Origin: Gordonia zhenghanii
GTDB taxonomy: Bacteria > Actinomycetota > Actinomycetes > Mycobacteriales > Mycobacteriaceae
NCBI RefSeq assembly: GCF_021738965.1
Contig: NZ_JAKKOQ010000005.1
Coordinates: forward strand, 62,001-126,000
Length of the DNA: 64,000 bases
Direction: 5' to 3'
Shown here: positions 19,221 to 31,190 of the stretch, piece by piece
Layout of the letters: every line of letters begins with the position of its first letter
Numbering within the stretch: position 1 is the first letter of the stretch
The notes under the pieces: generated by a model
Databases searched by the model: none
The model's input: the letters and a program-made list of their open reading frames with translations, nothing else
Told to the model about the DNA's origin: nothing
Made by a program: the position numbers and the translations under genes

Positions 19221-19667
19221 ATGCGCTGCCCGTTCTGCAAGAACGACGACACACGAGTGGTGGATTCCCGCGTGGCTGACGACGGCCTGGCGATCCGCCG
19301 CCGTCGTTCGTGCGCCAAGTGCGGTCGCCGATTCAGCACGGTCGAAGCCGCAGTGCTCTCCGTCGTCAAGCGCAACGGTGTCTCCGAGCCCTTCAGCCGC
19401 GAGAAGGTCATGAAGGGTGTCCGACGCGCCTGCCAGGGCCGACACGTCGACGAGGACGCCCTCGCCAAACTCGCCTACCAGGTCGAGGACGCCGTCCGCG
19501 GATCCGGCTCGGCCGAGATCCCGAGTAACGAAGTGGGCCTTGCGATCTTGCGCCCGCTGCGCGATCTCGACGAGGTCGCTTATCTCCGGTTCGCGTCGGT
19601 GTACAAGTCGTTCGAGTCGGCCGACGACTTCCAACGCGAGATCGACGAACTCCGCACCCGCGTCTGA
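19221..19667 (+). CDS. nrdR: Transcriptional repressor NrdR
   Basis: NrdR represses ribonucleotide reductase genes in response to ATP/dATP. It has 148 residues. The zinc ribbon uses Cys3, Cys6, Cys31 and Cys34. The ATP-cone follows from about residue 46 ([19 protein letters not shown]). The ATG at 19221 opens [13 protein letters not shown], which is invariant in the family. It follows the chiZ-like gene as in mycobacteria. Confidence 0.97.
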   Translation: MRCPFCKNDDTRVVDSRVADDGLAIRRRRSCAKCGRRFSTVEAAVLSVVKRNGVSEPFSREKVMKGVRRACQGRHVDEDALAKLAYQVEDAVRGSGSAEIPSNEVGLAILRPLRDLDEVAYLRFASVYKSFESADDFQREIDELRTRV

Positions 19668-19671
19668 GCAC

Positions 19672-19698
19672 GCGGTCGCTTTAGAAACTGCGGTCGCT

Positions 19699-19704
<6 letters not shown>
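19672..19704. repeat. 15-bp direct repeat over the hrpA stop codon
   Basis: GCGGTCGCTTTAGAA occurs at 19672-19686 and again at 19690-19704, an 18-bp period. The right copy carries the hrpA stop (TAA on the minus strand) and the left copy repeats the last codon and the stop in the same frame. Confidence 0.9.
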
Positions 19705-23379
<3,675 letters not shown>

Positions 23380-23389
23380 GATGTCGTCG

Positions 23390-23410
23390 ATTCTACGGCT
23401 GCGGCATAAT
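23390..23410. promoter_or_regulatory. Overlapping divergent -10 elements, hrpA / YdeI-like gene
   Basis: Only 39 bp separate the two starts. TAGAAT (23395-23390, minus) precedes hrpA and CATAAT (23405-23410, plus) is eight bases before the next ATG. The two promoters must overlap, so their use may be mutually exclusive. Confidence 0.4.
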
Positions 23411-23418
23411 CGGGTCGC

Positions 23419-23883
23419 ATGAGCGATGCGAATCGAGGCGGCCGTGTGCTCGTCGTGCGCACTCGGCTCGCACCGGTGGGACCGGCGACGGCGATCGAGT
23501 TGTCCGACCGACAGGTCGCCGAGCTCGGTGGCGGGAAACGGGCGGCGGTCGTCGTGACGGTCGGTGAGCACAGCGCGCGGCTGCGTGTGGCCCGGATGGG
23601 CGGTGCGAATCTCATCGGGCTGTCGAAGGCCGCGCGTGTCGAGCTGCGCGTCGACATCGGTGACGAGATCGAGGCGACGATCGTGCTCGACCACGGTGAG
23701 CGGGAAGTCGTCGTGCCGGACACGCTCGCGTCGGCGCTCGACGGCGCGGCCGTGCGCGAGGCATTCGACGCCTGGTCCTACACGCGGCGGAAGGAGGCGG
23801 CTCGCTCGGTCGCCGACGCCAAGCGGCCGGAGACAGTGGCTCGTCGCATCGACGTTGTCGTTGCCGCACTGCGCCGGACGTGA
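23419..23883 (+). CDS. YdeI/OmpD-associated family protein with DUF1905
   Basis: This 154-residue protein has an N-terminal DUF1905 beta-barrel (about residues 8-95, with GPATAIELSDRQVAEL and GLSKAARVEL) and a C-terminal YdeI-type helical segment (about 105-150). The latter shows FDAWSYTRRKEAARSVADAK and the closing KRPETVARRID. YdeI homologues are linked to peptide stress in some bacteria. Here no partner gene supports that, and the role is open. Confidence 0.8.
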   Translation: MSDANRGGRVLVVRTRLAPVGPATAIELSDRQVAELGGGKRAAVVVTVGEHSARLRVARMGGANLIGLSKAARVELRVDIGDEIEATIVLDHGEREVVVPDTLASALDGAAVREAFDAWSYTRRKEAARSVADAKRPETVARRIDVVVAALRRT

Positions 23884-23896
23884 TTCGCTTACCGGC

Positions 23897-24346
23897 ATGA
23901 GCACAGAGCAGCGCGTGGTGTCGGCACGTCGAACTGTCCGGGCTGCACCCGAGACGGTGTTCGAACTGATCGCGGACCCGTCGCGCCAGCCTGAATGGGA
24001 CGGTAACGACAATCTCGCCGAGTCGGCTCCCCGACAACGTGTTCGGGCAGTCGGCGACACGTTCGACACGGTCCTCACGAACGGCGGCGTGCGCCGCAAC
24101 CACATCGTCGAGTTCACCGAAGGTCGGCTGATCGCGTGGCGGCCGTCCGAGGTGGACGCTCCGTCCCCTGGGCATCTGTGGCGTTGGGAGATCGAACCCG
24201 CCGACGGCGGCGTCACCGTCGTCCACACCTACGACTGGTCGGACCTGAACGACGAGAAGCGACAGGTCCGGGCGCGAGCGACGACTGCGGACAAGCTGCT
24301 GGCGTCCGTCGATCGACTCGCGGCGCTCGCCGAACGCGAGAGGTGA
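23897..24346 (+). CDS. SRPBCC-family ligand-binding protein
   Basis: This is a 149-residue START-like/SRPBCC protein. The N-terminus RTVRAAPETVFELIADPSRQPEWDG is the usual first strand and helix of the fold. A Trp-rich middle (HLWRWEIEP) and a C-terminal helix (ATTADKLLASVDRLAAL) follow. The family binds hydrophobic ligands in a central cavity. It starts 13 bp after the YdeI-like gene, so the two are probably co-transcribed. The ligand is unknown. Confidence 0.85.
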   Translation: MSTEQRVVSARRTVRAAPETVFELIADPSRQPEWDGNDNLAESAPRQRVRAVGDTFDTVLTNGGVRRNHIVEFTEGRLIAWRPSEVDAPSPGHLWRWEIEPADGGVTVVHTYDWSDLNDEKRQVRARATTADKLLASVDRLAALAERER

Positions 24347-24422
24347 TCGAACGCCTCACATTTCGGTGAGACTTCGCGGGTCCGCCCGGCGGGCGACTGA
24401 TCGTTCGTGCGATATTTGGACT

Positions 24423-25655
24423 ATGGGTTCTCTTTGGCACGGATTTGCAGACATGGGTGCGGTGACGACGAGCGGGCCGTTCGTCGTGACTCGCGGTGAA
24501 GGCACTCGAATCTTCGACGACAAGGGCGGCGAGTATATCGACGCCACCGCCGGACTGTGGTTCACGAACATCGGGCACGGCCGCAGGGAGATGGCGGAAG
24601 CCATCGCCAAGCAGGCGTCCACGATCGCCCACTACTCGAACTTCGGCGACTTCGCGTCCGACGTGACGATCGAACTCGCCGAGCGAGTGGCTGCGATGGC
24701 TCCGGTCGCGGGCTCGAAGGTCATGTTCACCCTCGGTGGCAGCGACTCGGTCGACAGTGCGTTCAAGCTGGCCCGCCGCTACTGGGTGGAGCAGGGCAAG
24801 CCGAACAAGAAGATCGTCGTCGGTCGCACCAAGGCCTACCACGGCATGCACGCCGCCGGTACGTCGCTCGCAGGCATCCCGGCCAACGCGGAGGGGTACG
24901 GGCAGATCCTGCCCGACACCGAGACCGTCGACTGGGACGATGCGAAGAGCCTCCTCGGGCTCATCGAGCGGGTGGGCGCCGACAACATCGCAGCATTCTT
25001 CATCGAGCCGATCATCGGCGCGGGCGGCGTCTACCTCCCGCCCGAGGGCTACCTGCGCGAGGTCCGCGAGATCTGCCGCGACCACGACGTGCTGTTCGTC
25101 GCCGACGAGGTCGTCACCGGTTTCGGCCGGATCGGCGCAGGCGAGTGGTTCGCCTCGTCGCGCTTCGATCTGCAGCCGGACATGATGACCACCGCGAAGG
25201 GGCTGACCAGCGGATACGTGCCGATGGGTGCGTTGATCGTCGCTCCGCGCGTGGCTGAGCCGTTCTTCGCAGGCGGAACCTGGTTCCGGCACGGCTACAC
25301 GTACGGCGGCCACAACGTGTCGGCCGCGGCGGCGTTGGCGAACCTCGACATCATCGAGCGAGAGAACCTGCTCGCCGAAGCGAACCGCCTCGAATCAGAT
25401 CTGGCGCAGGCGTTCTCGCCGCTGGCCGATCTGGACTCGGTCGCCGAGGTGCGCACCGGTCTCGGTGCGGTGTCCGCAGTCCAGCTCGCCGACCCGAGCA
25501 AGGCGATGGCCGCCATCGCCAAGCTGCGAGAGCACGGGGTCAGCGGGCGAGCCGCCGGGCAGGGTGCGCTGCAGATCTCGCCTGCGTTCGTCATGACCAC
25601 CGATGAGGTCGGCGAGATGGCCGATCGCTTCACCAAGGCTCTGAACGAGTTGTAG
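24423..25655 (+). CDS. Class III PLP-dependent aminotransferase
   Basis: This is a 410-residue omega-type aminotransferase of fold type I. It has the GLWFTNIGHGR motif near residue 47, VADEVVTGFGRIG near 222 (Asp contacting the PLP ring) and the PLP lysine in TTAKGLTSGYVPMGA near 258. The family moves amino groups between omega-amino acids or amines and pyruvate or oxoglutarate. The substrate cannot be read from the sequence and no pathway neighbours help. The start at 24423 gives MGSLWHGFADMG; earlier starts have no coding character. Confidence 0.92.
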   Translation: MGSLWHGFADMGAVTTSGPFVVTRGEGTRIFDDKGGEYIDATAGLWFTNIGHGRREMAEAIAKQASTIAHYSNFGDFASDVTIELAERVAAMAPVAGSKVMFTLGGSDSVDSAFKLARRYWVEQGKPNKKIVVGRTKAYHGMHAAGTSLAGIPANAEGYGQILPDTETVDWDDAKSLLGLIERVGADNIAAFFIEPIIGAGGVYLPPEGYLREVREICRDHDVLFVADEVVTGFGRIGAGEWFASSRFDLQPDMMTTAKGLTSGYVPMGALIVAPRVAEPFFAGGTWFRHGYTYGGHNVSAAAALANLDIIERENLLAEANRLESDLAQAFSPLADLDSVAEVRTGLGAVSAVQLADPSKAMAAIAKLREHGVSGRAAGQGALQISPAFVMTTDEVGEMADRFTKALNEL

Positions 25656-25720
25656 AGACCCGCTGCAGGAAAATGCATTGCGGGCCGTCTCAGCCCCGGC
25701 GTAGCGTCGACCACGTCAAG

Positions 25721-25736
25721 GGAAAGGAGGTGGTCC
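25721..25736 (+). promoter_or_regulatory. Nearly full-length anti-SD-complementary site
   Basis: GGAAAGGAGGTGGTCC matches AGAAAGGAGGTGATCC, the complement of the conserved 16S rRNA 3' end, at 14 of 16 positions. It ends five bases before the ATG at 25742. Most ribosome-binding sites in this window match only 4-6 bases. Confidence 0.75.
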
Positions 25737-25741
25737 GACAG

Positions 25742-25780
25742 ATGATTTCTTTCAGGACCGAGGAGGTGGCCGCCGCCTGA
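25742..25780 (+). CDS. 12-residue mini-ORF behind an extreme ribosome-binding site
   Basis: The frame reads MISFRTEEVAAA and then TGA. The reasons to take it as translated are the near-complete Shine-Dalgarno match at proper spacing and a following pair of hairpins. The last codons and the stop lie in hairpin 25764-25795, and a strong terminator follows at 25804-25844. It could be a very small peptide gene, a leader peptide or a ribosome-capturing RNA. It lies 86 bp after the aminotransferase stop, and no downstream plus-strand gene is there to be attenuated. I do not know a function. Confidence 0.5.
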   Translation: MISFRTEEVAAA

Positions 25781-25795
25781 GGCGGCTGCCCACCT
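25764..25795 (+). other. Hairpin over the mini-ORF end
   Basis: AGGTG (25764-25768) pairs with CACCT (25791-25795), and GCCGCC (25769-25774) with GGCGGC (25781-25786), around a six-base loop. The 5' arm contains a second GAGGAGGTGG and the 3' arm a CCACCT that could also pair with the first Shine-Dalgarno sequence. Confidence 0.6.
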
Positions 25796-25803
25796 GAAGA
25801 AGA

Positions 25804-25844
25804 CGAGCCCCGTACCGCGTGAACGCCGCGCCGTACGGGGCTCG
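25804..25844 (+). terminator. Hairpin terminator
   Basis: CGAGCCCCGTAC (25804-25815) and GTACGGGGCTCG (25833-25844) form a perfect 12-bp stem with a 17-base loop. The flank is GTTCGG and not a run of T, as is common in actinobacteria. It would end the aminotransferase/mini-ORF transcript. Confidence 0.65.
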
Positions 25845-25969
25845 TTCGGTGTCGCTACCGTTGCGCGGTCGGGAAGGTCACGGCTCGTCCGACCTGGCCC
25901 GGATGAAGAGCGTTCTGCAGTCCCGTGACTGTCGCCGCATGGACAGGCATGCCAGCGCCGACAGCCCAA

Positions 25970-26619
25970 TCATGTAAGTCCGTCGACCAGAACCGTGCAT
26001 GGCGTGTTCCGCCCGGATGGACCCAGGCGGAACTCGAGCGAGGCCGTCGAGCGACGACTAGGACTATCCCTGCGGCGCCGCCGCCTGAGTCCGAAGACGA
26101 TCGCGTCACCGTCGAGGTGCCGCACGTGTTCAGGTGCGAGTGTGACCGGCACGGAGATGGTGATCGGGTCGGGTGTCACGTTGTCGGCGAACCACTGCGC
26201 TTCTCGCTCTTGCCGACGCGCATCCTCGCGACGCAACTCGGCACGGAACTCCTCCTCGGGCGGGTGAAGTCGTCGTCGCTCCACTCTGTGGGGCCGCGCA
26301 CGGTCAAAATCTGTCGCCCGGGTCCGTGATAGCCGTGCGGCGACGCCGGACTGACGAGCCAGCCCCGATCAGATCTCGGCGTCCAGCTGTGGACGCCGTC
26401 GCAGAAGTACAGCGGCTCGCCGTCGTTCGATTCGATGCGAGCCTGGCACCGTCGCGCCACACGTGCACGGTGTGCTCGGGTGCAGTAGCGGCGGACCTCG
26501 TGGTCGACCGTTGCGCCGGCGAAATGCTTGGACTCGGGCTCTCGAGAGACGATCGAGCCGCGGATCGGGGTCGGTGGCGGCGACATCAGCGCGAGTTGAA
26601 TGCGGTTCCAGGGGACCAT
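25970..26619 (-). pseudogene. Unknown gene, apparently frameshifted
   Basis: Two overlapping minus-strand frames each look coding in turn. The 5' frame opens at ATG 26619 (MVPWNRIQLALMSPPP) and keeps G/C-rich third positions to about 26265, ending its sensible part in PTEWSDDDFT. From there coding character continues in the -1 frame (HPPEEEFRAELRREDARRQE to HLDGDAIVFGL), which stops at 25970. Read together they give one protein of about 215 residues with a Cys/His-rich middle (RRYCTRAHRARVARRC and LYFCDGVHSW). No slippery heptamer is seen, so an indel or sequencing error is the simplest reading. Below about 26080 the frame is uncertain; another open frame runs to 25855. Two separate overlapping genes is the alternative. 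TAACGT lies eight bases before the ATG. I do not recognise the family. Confidence 0.45.
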
Positions 26620-26657
26620 GTGGACCGACGTTAGCCGGAATCGGCTGCGGTAGAAAG

Positions 26658-26695
26658 CACTCGTGCCCCGCCGGATCACCGGCGGGGCACGAGTG
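26658..26695. terminator. Strong hairpin terminator after ahpD
   Basis: A perfect 17-bp stem (26658-26674 with 26679-26695) closes on the four-base loop ATCA. It lies 47 bp beyond the ahpD stop and just before the start of the frameshifted gene. It can act on either strand. Confidence 0.8.
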
Positions 26696-26742
26696 TGTTC
26701 CTGTCTACTGCGGGGCTGCAGAGAGTCAGATGTCAGAACGTG

Positions 26743-27270
26743 TCAGCCGAGGGCCTCCGCGGCGGCGACGGCCTGGCCGACGCCCGCGACGATCGACGCG
26801 ACCTTGAGCGCCTCGAAGACGGCCTCACGGTCGAGTCCGGCCTCGCGCACGACGTTCTCGTGCGCGCCGACGCAGTGATGGCAGCCGTTGATGGCCGAGA
26901 CGGCCAACGACCACAGTTCGAAGTCGGCCTTCTCGACGCCCGGGTTGCCGATGATGTTCATCCGGAGACCCGGACGCAGATCGTCGTACTTGCCGTCGAG
27001 GAAGCCTCGACCGCGGTAGAAGACGTTGTTCATGCCCATGATCGATGCGGCGCCGAGGGCGGCGTTGTACGCCTCGGCCGACAGGTTGTCGGCGGCCTCG
27101 TCCGCGATCTCCTTGAGGACCGTCGCGTTGCGAGTCGCCGCGGCGGTGGCCAGCAGCGAACCCCACAGCTGCTGCTCGTTCAGCACGGTGGTGCGGCTGA
27201 TCGAACCGAGGTTCAGCTTGAGATCCTTGGCGTACTCGGGAAGAGCGGCCTTCAGATTGTCGATGCTCAC
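26743..27270 (-). CDS. ahpD: Alkylhydroperoxidase AhpD
   Basis: AhpD is the thiol carrier that reduces AhpC with electrons from lipoyl proteins. It has 175 residues. The catalytic pair is Cys130 and Cys133 in [11 protein letters not shown], with the family's His and Glu nearby (EKADFELW). It follows ahpC by 46 bp on the same strand. Three TGA triplets lie in all three frames at its end (26726, 26733 and 26743, read on the minus strand). Confidence 0.97.
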   Translation of the reverse strand: MSIDNLKAALPEYAKDLKLNLGSISRTTVLNEQQLWGSLLATAAATRNATVLKEIADEAADNLSAEAYNAALGAASIMGMNNVFYRGRGFLDGKYDDLRPGLRMNIIGNPGVEKADFELWSLAVSAINGCHHCVGAHENVVREAGLDREAVFEALKVASIVAGVGQAVAAAEALG

Positions 27271-27316
27271 GTGAATGTTCCTTCTACGGTCGAATGGTCG
27301 AAGACGACGCCTGAGA

Positions 27317-27898
27317 TCAGGCCGACATCAGCTCTGCGGCGTTGATGGTCGGGTCGCCCTTGCGCCAGTTGCATGCGCACAGCTCGTCGGACTGCAGTGC
27401 GTCGAGGACTCGCAGGACCTCGTCGACGTTGCGGCCGACCGAGCCCGCGGTCACCGAGACGAACTGGACCTCGTTGTTGGGGTCGACGATGAAGGTCGCA
27501 CGATCGGCGACACCGTCGGCGTTGAGCACGCCTGCGGCCTCGACCAGCTCACGCTTGAGGTCCGACATCATCGGGAAGGGGAGGGTCTTGAGCTCCTCGT
27601 GCTGTGCGCGCCACTGGAAGTGGACGAACTCGTTGTCGACGGATGCGCCGAGGACCTGAGCGTCACGGTCGGCGAACTCGTCGTTCAGCTTGCCGAACGC
27701 AGCGATCTCGGTCGGGCACACGAACGTGAAGTCCTTGGGCCAGAAGAACACCACGCGCCACTTGCCCGCGTAGTCGTCGGAGGTGACGGTCGTGAAGTAG
27801 TCCTCAGGCTGCTGGGCGTCCACCTTCGAGAGATCGCCGCCGATGACAGAGGTCAGGTTGTAGGCCGGGAACTGGTCGCCGATGGTCAGCAGTGCCAT
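27317..27898 (-). CDS. ahpC: Alkyl hydroperoxide reductase AhpC
   Basis: AhpC is a 2-Cys peroxiredoxin that reduces peroxides and peroxynitrite. It has 193 residues. The peroxidatic Cys61 lies in [10 protein letters not shown] and C-terminal cysteines lie in [10 protein letters not shown], the actinobacterial three-cysteine type that pairs with AhpD. The ATG at 27898 has an AAGGAG site. It is divergent from oxyR across 195 bp, the classical peroxide-response layout. Confidence 0.97.
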   Translation of the reverse strand: MALLTIGDQFPAYNLTSVIGGDLSKVDAQQPEDYFTTVTSDDYAGKWRVVFFWPKDFTFVCPTEIAAFGKLNDEFADRDAQVLGASVDNEFVHFQWRAQHEELKTLPFPMMSDLKRELVEAAGVLNADGVADRATFIVDPNNEVQFVSVTAGSVGRNVDEVLRVLDALQSDELCACNWRKGDPTINAAELMSA

Positions 27899-28080
27899 GA
27901 ACGTACTCCTTGTTTGTTGAGTGGAATCCGATGAATGCTCGGTGAGAACGGTCCGGCGCGAGCAGTCGGGGACGACAGATCTGGGCGGAACTCGTTCTCC
28001 GCGGAGTCGGCGGTGGCCGCTCTCCGTCTGACATCCATTCTGCCCATCACCCCTTAAAAAGTAAACGTGATTACAGGCAC

Positions 28081-28105
28081 TATATTGATAGGTATGAGCA
28101 ATCAA
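28081..28105 (+). promoter_or_regulatory. oxyR promoter with a LysR-type operator over the start codon
   Basis: TATATT (28081-28086) ends seven bases before the oxyR ATG. TTGAT (28085-28089) and ATCAA (28101-28105) form an inverted repeat with an 11-base centre, the T-N11-A dyad of LysR-family sites. The dyad covers the -10 and the start codon, so bound OxyR would block its own gene. Confidence 0.55.
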
Positions 28106-29038
28106 AGCTATCAGCCGTCGATCGGTGGACTACGGGCCTTCGTCGCGGTCGCGAGGACGCTGCACTTCGGTTCGGCGGCAACCGAACTCGGCGTCAGTCA
28201 GCCGTCGCTGTCACAGGCCCTCGCCGGGCTGGAGACCGGCCTCGGGCTCCAACTCGTCGAACGCACTACACGGCGTGTCATGTTGACTCCCGAGGGGACG
28301 CGACTGCTGCCGGCAGCGATCGCCGCGTGTGACGCCGTGGACGACTTCCGCCTCGACGCGGCTGGCGATCTCGACCCGTTGTCAGGGCGACTGCGGCTCG
28401 GGATCATCCCGACCATCGCGCCGTACGTCCTGCCTCGCATGCTTCGCGGATTGTCGTTGCGCAGGCCGGAACTGGATCTGCTCGTCATCGAGGATCAGAC
28501 CGATCGCCTGCTCCGGCAACTGCGGGACGGTTCGCTCGACGCAGCTGTCATGGCATTGCCCGCTGGCATGCCGGGGATTGGCGAGATCACTTTGTACGAC
28601 GAAGACTTCGTCCTCGCTCTGCCCAAGGGGCACCCGCTGGCGGGGCGTAAGCGGCTGTCTCCCGCTCTGCTGGCCGACCTGCCGCTGTTGCTGCTCGACG
28701 AAGGTCACTGCATGCGCGATCAGGCGCTCGACGTGTGCCAGCGCGCAGGTGTGGACCCGGATCTGCAGCAGACTCGGGCGGCGTCGCTGACGACAGCCGT
28801 TCAATGCGTCGAGGGAGGCCTAGGCGTGACACTGATCCCGGCGACCTCGGTAGGGGTGGAGACAGCTGCGGGCGGACTCGCCGTCGCCGAGTTCGCCCGA
28901 CCGCGACCCGGGCGCCGGATCGGTCTGGTCTACCGCGAGTCGTCCGGCCGTGCGGACGCGTATCGCACACTGGCGCAGGATATCACGTCGGTCGTCGCGC
29001 AGAGCGGGGACGTGACGGTGCCGATCGCGGCGGGCTGA
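28094..29038 (+). CDS. oxyR: Peroxide-sensing regulator OxyR
   Basis: OxyR is a LysR-type regulator of 314 residues. The winged helix is at about residues 9-66 ([21 protein letters not shown]). The substrate-like domain carries the redox cysteines Cys206 (DEGHCMRDQ) and Cys215, the correct spacing for OxyR. It is divergent from ahpC-ahpD, its expected target. The ATG at 28094 is favoured over one nine codons upstream, because a -10 box sits seven bases before it. Confidence 0.95.
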   Translation: MSNQSYQPSIGGLRAFVAVARTLHFGSAATELGVSQPSLSQALAGLETGLGLQLVERTTRRVMLTPEGTRLLPAAIAACDAVDDFRLDAAGDLDPLSGRLRLGIIPTIAPYVLPRMLRGLSLRRPELDLLVIEDQTDRLLRQLRDGSLDAAVMALPAGMPGIGEITLYDEDFVLALPKGHPLAGRKRLSPALLADLPLLLLDEGHCMRDQALDVCQRAGVDPDLQQTRAASLTTAVQCVEGGLGVTLIPATSVGVETAAGGLAVAEFARPRPGRRIGLVYRESSGRADAYRTLAQDITSVVAQSGDVTVPIAAG

Positions 29039-29060
29039 ACCGCGGTCACGGCGTTCCGTC

Positions 29061-31190
29061 TCACGACTGAGCGCCGGTGAGCTCCGCCCATTCGTCGAGC
29101 AGACTCGAGTCGACGCCGCGGATCAGGTCACCGAGTTCGTCGGTGAGGTCCTCGATCTCGTCGGTCACCGCGGTCATCGGCAGCCCGTTCGACAACGCGC
29201 GATAGCAGTCCGTGAGATATCGCAGCACCACGCCTTCACTGCGTGCGAGACCGAACTGTGAGATCAACTCGGCGAATGTCATCGATCGCTCGCGCATATG
29301 GCGGAGAACAGATTTCGGCGACGGCGTCGAGCCGGCCAGCCACGGGTGCCCGCGCCGATAGGTCTCGTAGGCGAAGCCGATCTCTTCGGCGAGCGGCTGG
29401 GGCCAGGAGATCTCTTCGAGCCGCTCCATGCGCTCCTCGTACTCGATCCCGTCGGCCTTCATCTCGGCGACGGCCTCGTCGCGTGCCGCCCGACGCTGCG
29501 CGAACAGAACCTGCCGCGGATCCTCGAGGATCGATTCGACGATCGAGACGACGTCGAGCACGTATGTCTCCGACTCCTTGTCGAGGAGTTCGAACGCGGC
29601 GACGGCGAACGCCGACAACGGATTGGTGAGTGCGAAATTCTCCGGCAGGTCCACGGACAGCTCGACATGCTTGCCGTCCGGAGCGGGGGAGTCGAGCCTG
29701 GTGACGATCCCCGTCTCGCACAGGTCTCGGTAGAGGGCGATCGTGTGCTTGATGTGCCGGAGCTGCCGCGTCCGCGGCTCGTGGTTCTCTTCGAGCAGGT
29801 GCCGCAACGCGGCGAAGCAGTCACCGGGGCGTTCGAGCACTTCCATGAGCATCGCGGTGGTCATCCGGAAATGCGATCGCATCTCCTCGTCGGGCGCGTC
29901 GATCAGCGTCGTGAACGTCTGCTCGCCCCAGCTGACGAAGCCCTCGGGTGGTTTGCGGCGCACGAGCTTCTTCAGCTTCTTCGGATCGTCGCCGGCCTTG
30001 GTGAGCAGCCGAGCGTTCTCGACGTCGTGGTCGGGAGCCTGAGCGACGACGTAGCCGACGGTGTCGTATCCGGCGCGACCCGCCCGACCGGCGATCTGGT
30101 GGAACTCGCGAGCGCGGAGCCGACGAGTGCGTTGCCCGTCGTACTTGGTGAGGCCGGCGAACAGGACGGTGCGGATCGGCACGTTGATGCCGACGCCGAG
30201 GGTGTCGGTTCCGGCGACGACCTTGAGCAACCCCGCTTGGGCGAGCCGTTCGACGAGGCGACGGTAGCGGGGGAGCATGCCTGCGTGGTGGACGCCGATC
30301 CCGGACCGCAGCAGCTTGCTCAGGGTGCCGCCGAATCCGGTGCTGAACGAGAAGTCGCCGATCGCGTCGGCGATCGCCGCCTTCTCCTCCTTGCTGCAGA
30401 GCTTCGCGGACAGCAGCGCCTGGCCGCGCTCGACAGCCTGCTGCTGCGTGAAGTGGACGACGTACACCGGAGACTTGCCACGCTCGACCAGGTCTTCGAT
30501 GGTCTCGTGGATCGGGGTCATCGCGTACCGGTGCTCGAGAGGGACGGGACGCTCGACTCCAGTCACGGGGACCGTGTCACGACCGGTCCGTTTCGTGAGG
30601 TCGTCGACGAAGAACGACGTGTCGCCGAGCGTCGCCGACATCAGCAGGAACTGGGTTCCGTCACCGGATGCCGAGGCGGGCGGCAGTTCGACCAACGGGA
30701 CCTGCCACGCCCAGCCACGGTCGGATTCGCCGTAGTAGTGGAACTCGTCGGACACGAGGACGCCGATGTCGTTGTCGGAGCCTTCGCGCAGTGCGATGTT
30801 CGCGACGATCTCGGCGGTCGCGCAGACGATGGGTGCGCCGGCGTTGACCGATGCGTCGCCGGTCAGCAGGCCGACGTTGTCCGCGCCGAACTGGTTGCAC
30901 AGATCGAAGAACTTCTCGCTGACCAGTGCTTTGATCGGCGCCGTGTAATACGAACGCCGCCCGCGACACCATGCGAAGTAGATCGCACCGGAGGCGACCA
31001 ACGATTTGCCGGAGCCGGTTGGCGTCGCCAAGATGACGTTGCTCCCCGAGGCGAGCTCCAGGAGCGACTCCTCCTGGTGGGGATACATGTCGATCCCTCG
31101 TGCAGCCCACCAGTCGACGAATCGCTCGAAAGCGAGGTCTTCGTCGTCGGTCGGCTCGATGGGCGCGGGCGGTGCGTCCGTGTCGCTCAG
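29061..31190 (-). CDS. DEAD/DEAH-box helicase with DUF3516, probable CTG start
   Basis: This is a superfamily-2 helicase of the Ski2-like/DUF3516 type. Motif I is TPTGSGKS, motif II SDEFHYYG, motif III LMSATLGDT and motif VI QIAGRAGRAGYD. The C-terminal DUF3516 region follows from about residue 390. The first ATG (31088) starts inside the conserved N-terminal Q-motif segment. The frame is open upstream to a TGA, and the only usable codon is CTG at 31190, which overlaps the PAC2 stop as CTGA. From there the protein is 709 residues, beginning Met-Ser-Asp-Thr-Asp with FVDWWAARGID before the Q motif. A GAAGGA site lies 11 bases upstream. RNA or DNA substrate is unknown. Confidence 0.85.
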   Translation of the reverse strand: MSDTDAPPAPIEPTDDEDLAFERFVDWWAARGIDMYPHQEESLLELASGSNVILATPTGSGKSLVASGAIYFAWCRGRRSYYTAPIKALVSEKFFDLCNQFGADNVGLLTGDASVNAGAPIVCATAEIVANIALREGSDNDIGVLVSDEFHYYGESDRGWAWQVPLVELPPASASGDGTQFLLMSATLGDTSFFVDDLTKRTGRDTVPVTGVERPVPLEHRYAMTPIHETIEDLVERGKSPVYVVHFTQQQAVERGQALLSAKLCSKEEKAAIADAIGDFSFSTGFGGTLSKLLRSGIGVHHAGMLPRYRRLVERLAQAGLLKVVAGTDTLGVGINVPIRTVLFAGLTKYDGQRTRRLRAREFHQIAGRAGRAGYDTVGYVVAQAPDHDVENARLLTKAGDDPKKLKKLVRRKPPEGFVSWGEQTFTTLIDAPDEEMRSHFRMTTAMLMEVLERPGDCFAALRHLLEENHEPRTRQLRHIKHTIALYRDLCETGIVTRLDSPAPDGKHVELSVDLPENFALTNPLSAFAVAAFELLDKESETYVLDVVSIVESILEDPRQVLFAQRRAARDEAVAEMKADGIEYEERMERLEEISWPQPLAEEIGFAYETYRRGHPWLAGSTPSPKSVLRHMRERSMTFAELISQFGLARSEGVVLRYLTDCYRALSNGLPMTAVTDEIEDLTDELGDLIRGVDSSLLDEWAELTGAQS

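Noticed and set aside
23389..24228. Upstream extension of hrpA of about 280 codons on the minus strand
   Set aside because: It runs opposite to two well-supported plus-strand genes (YdeI-like and SRPBCC), and the helicase start at 23379 has a normal N-terminus.
25925..26329. 134-codon plus-strand frame opposite the frameshifted gene
   Set aside because: Third-position composition supports the minus strand better, and no ribosome-binding site or homology-like motif is seen.
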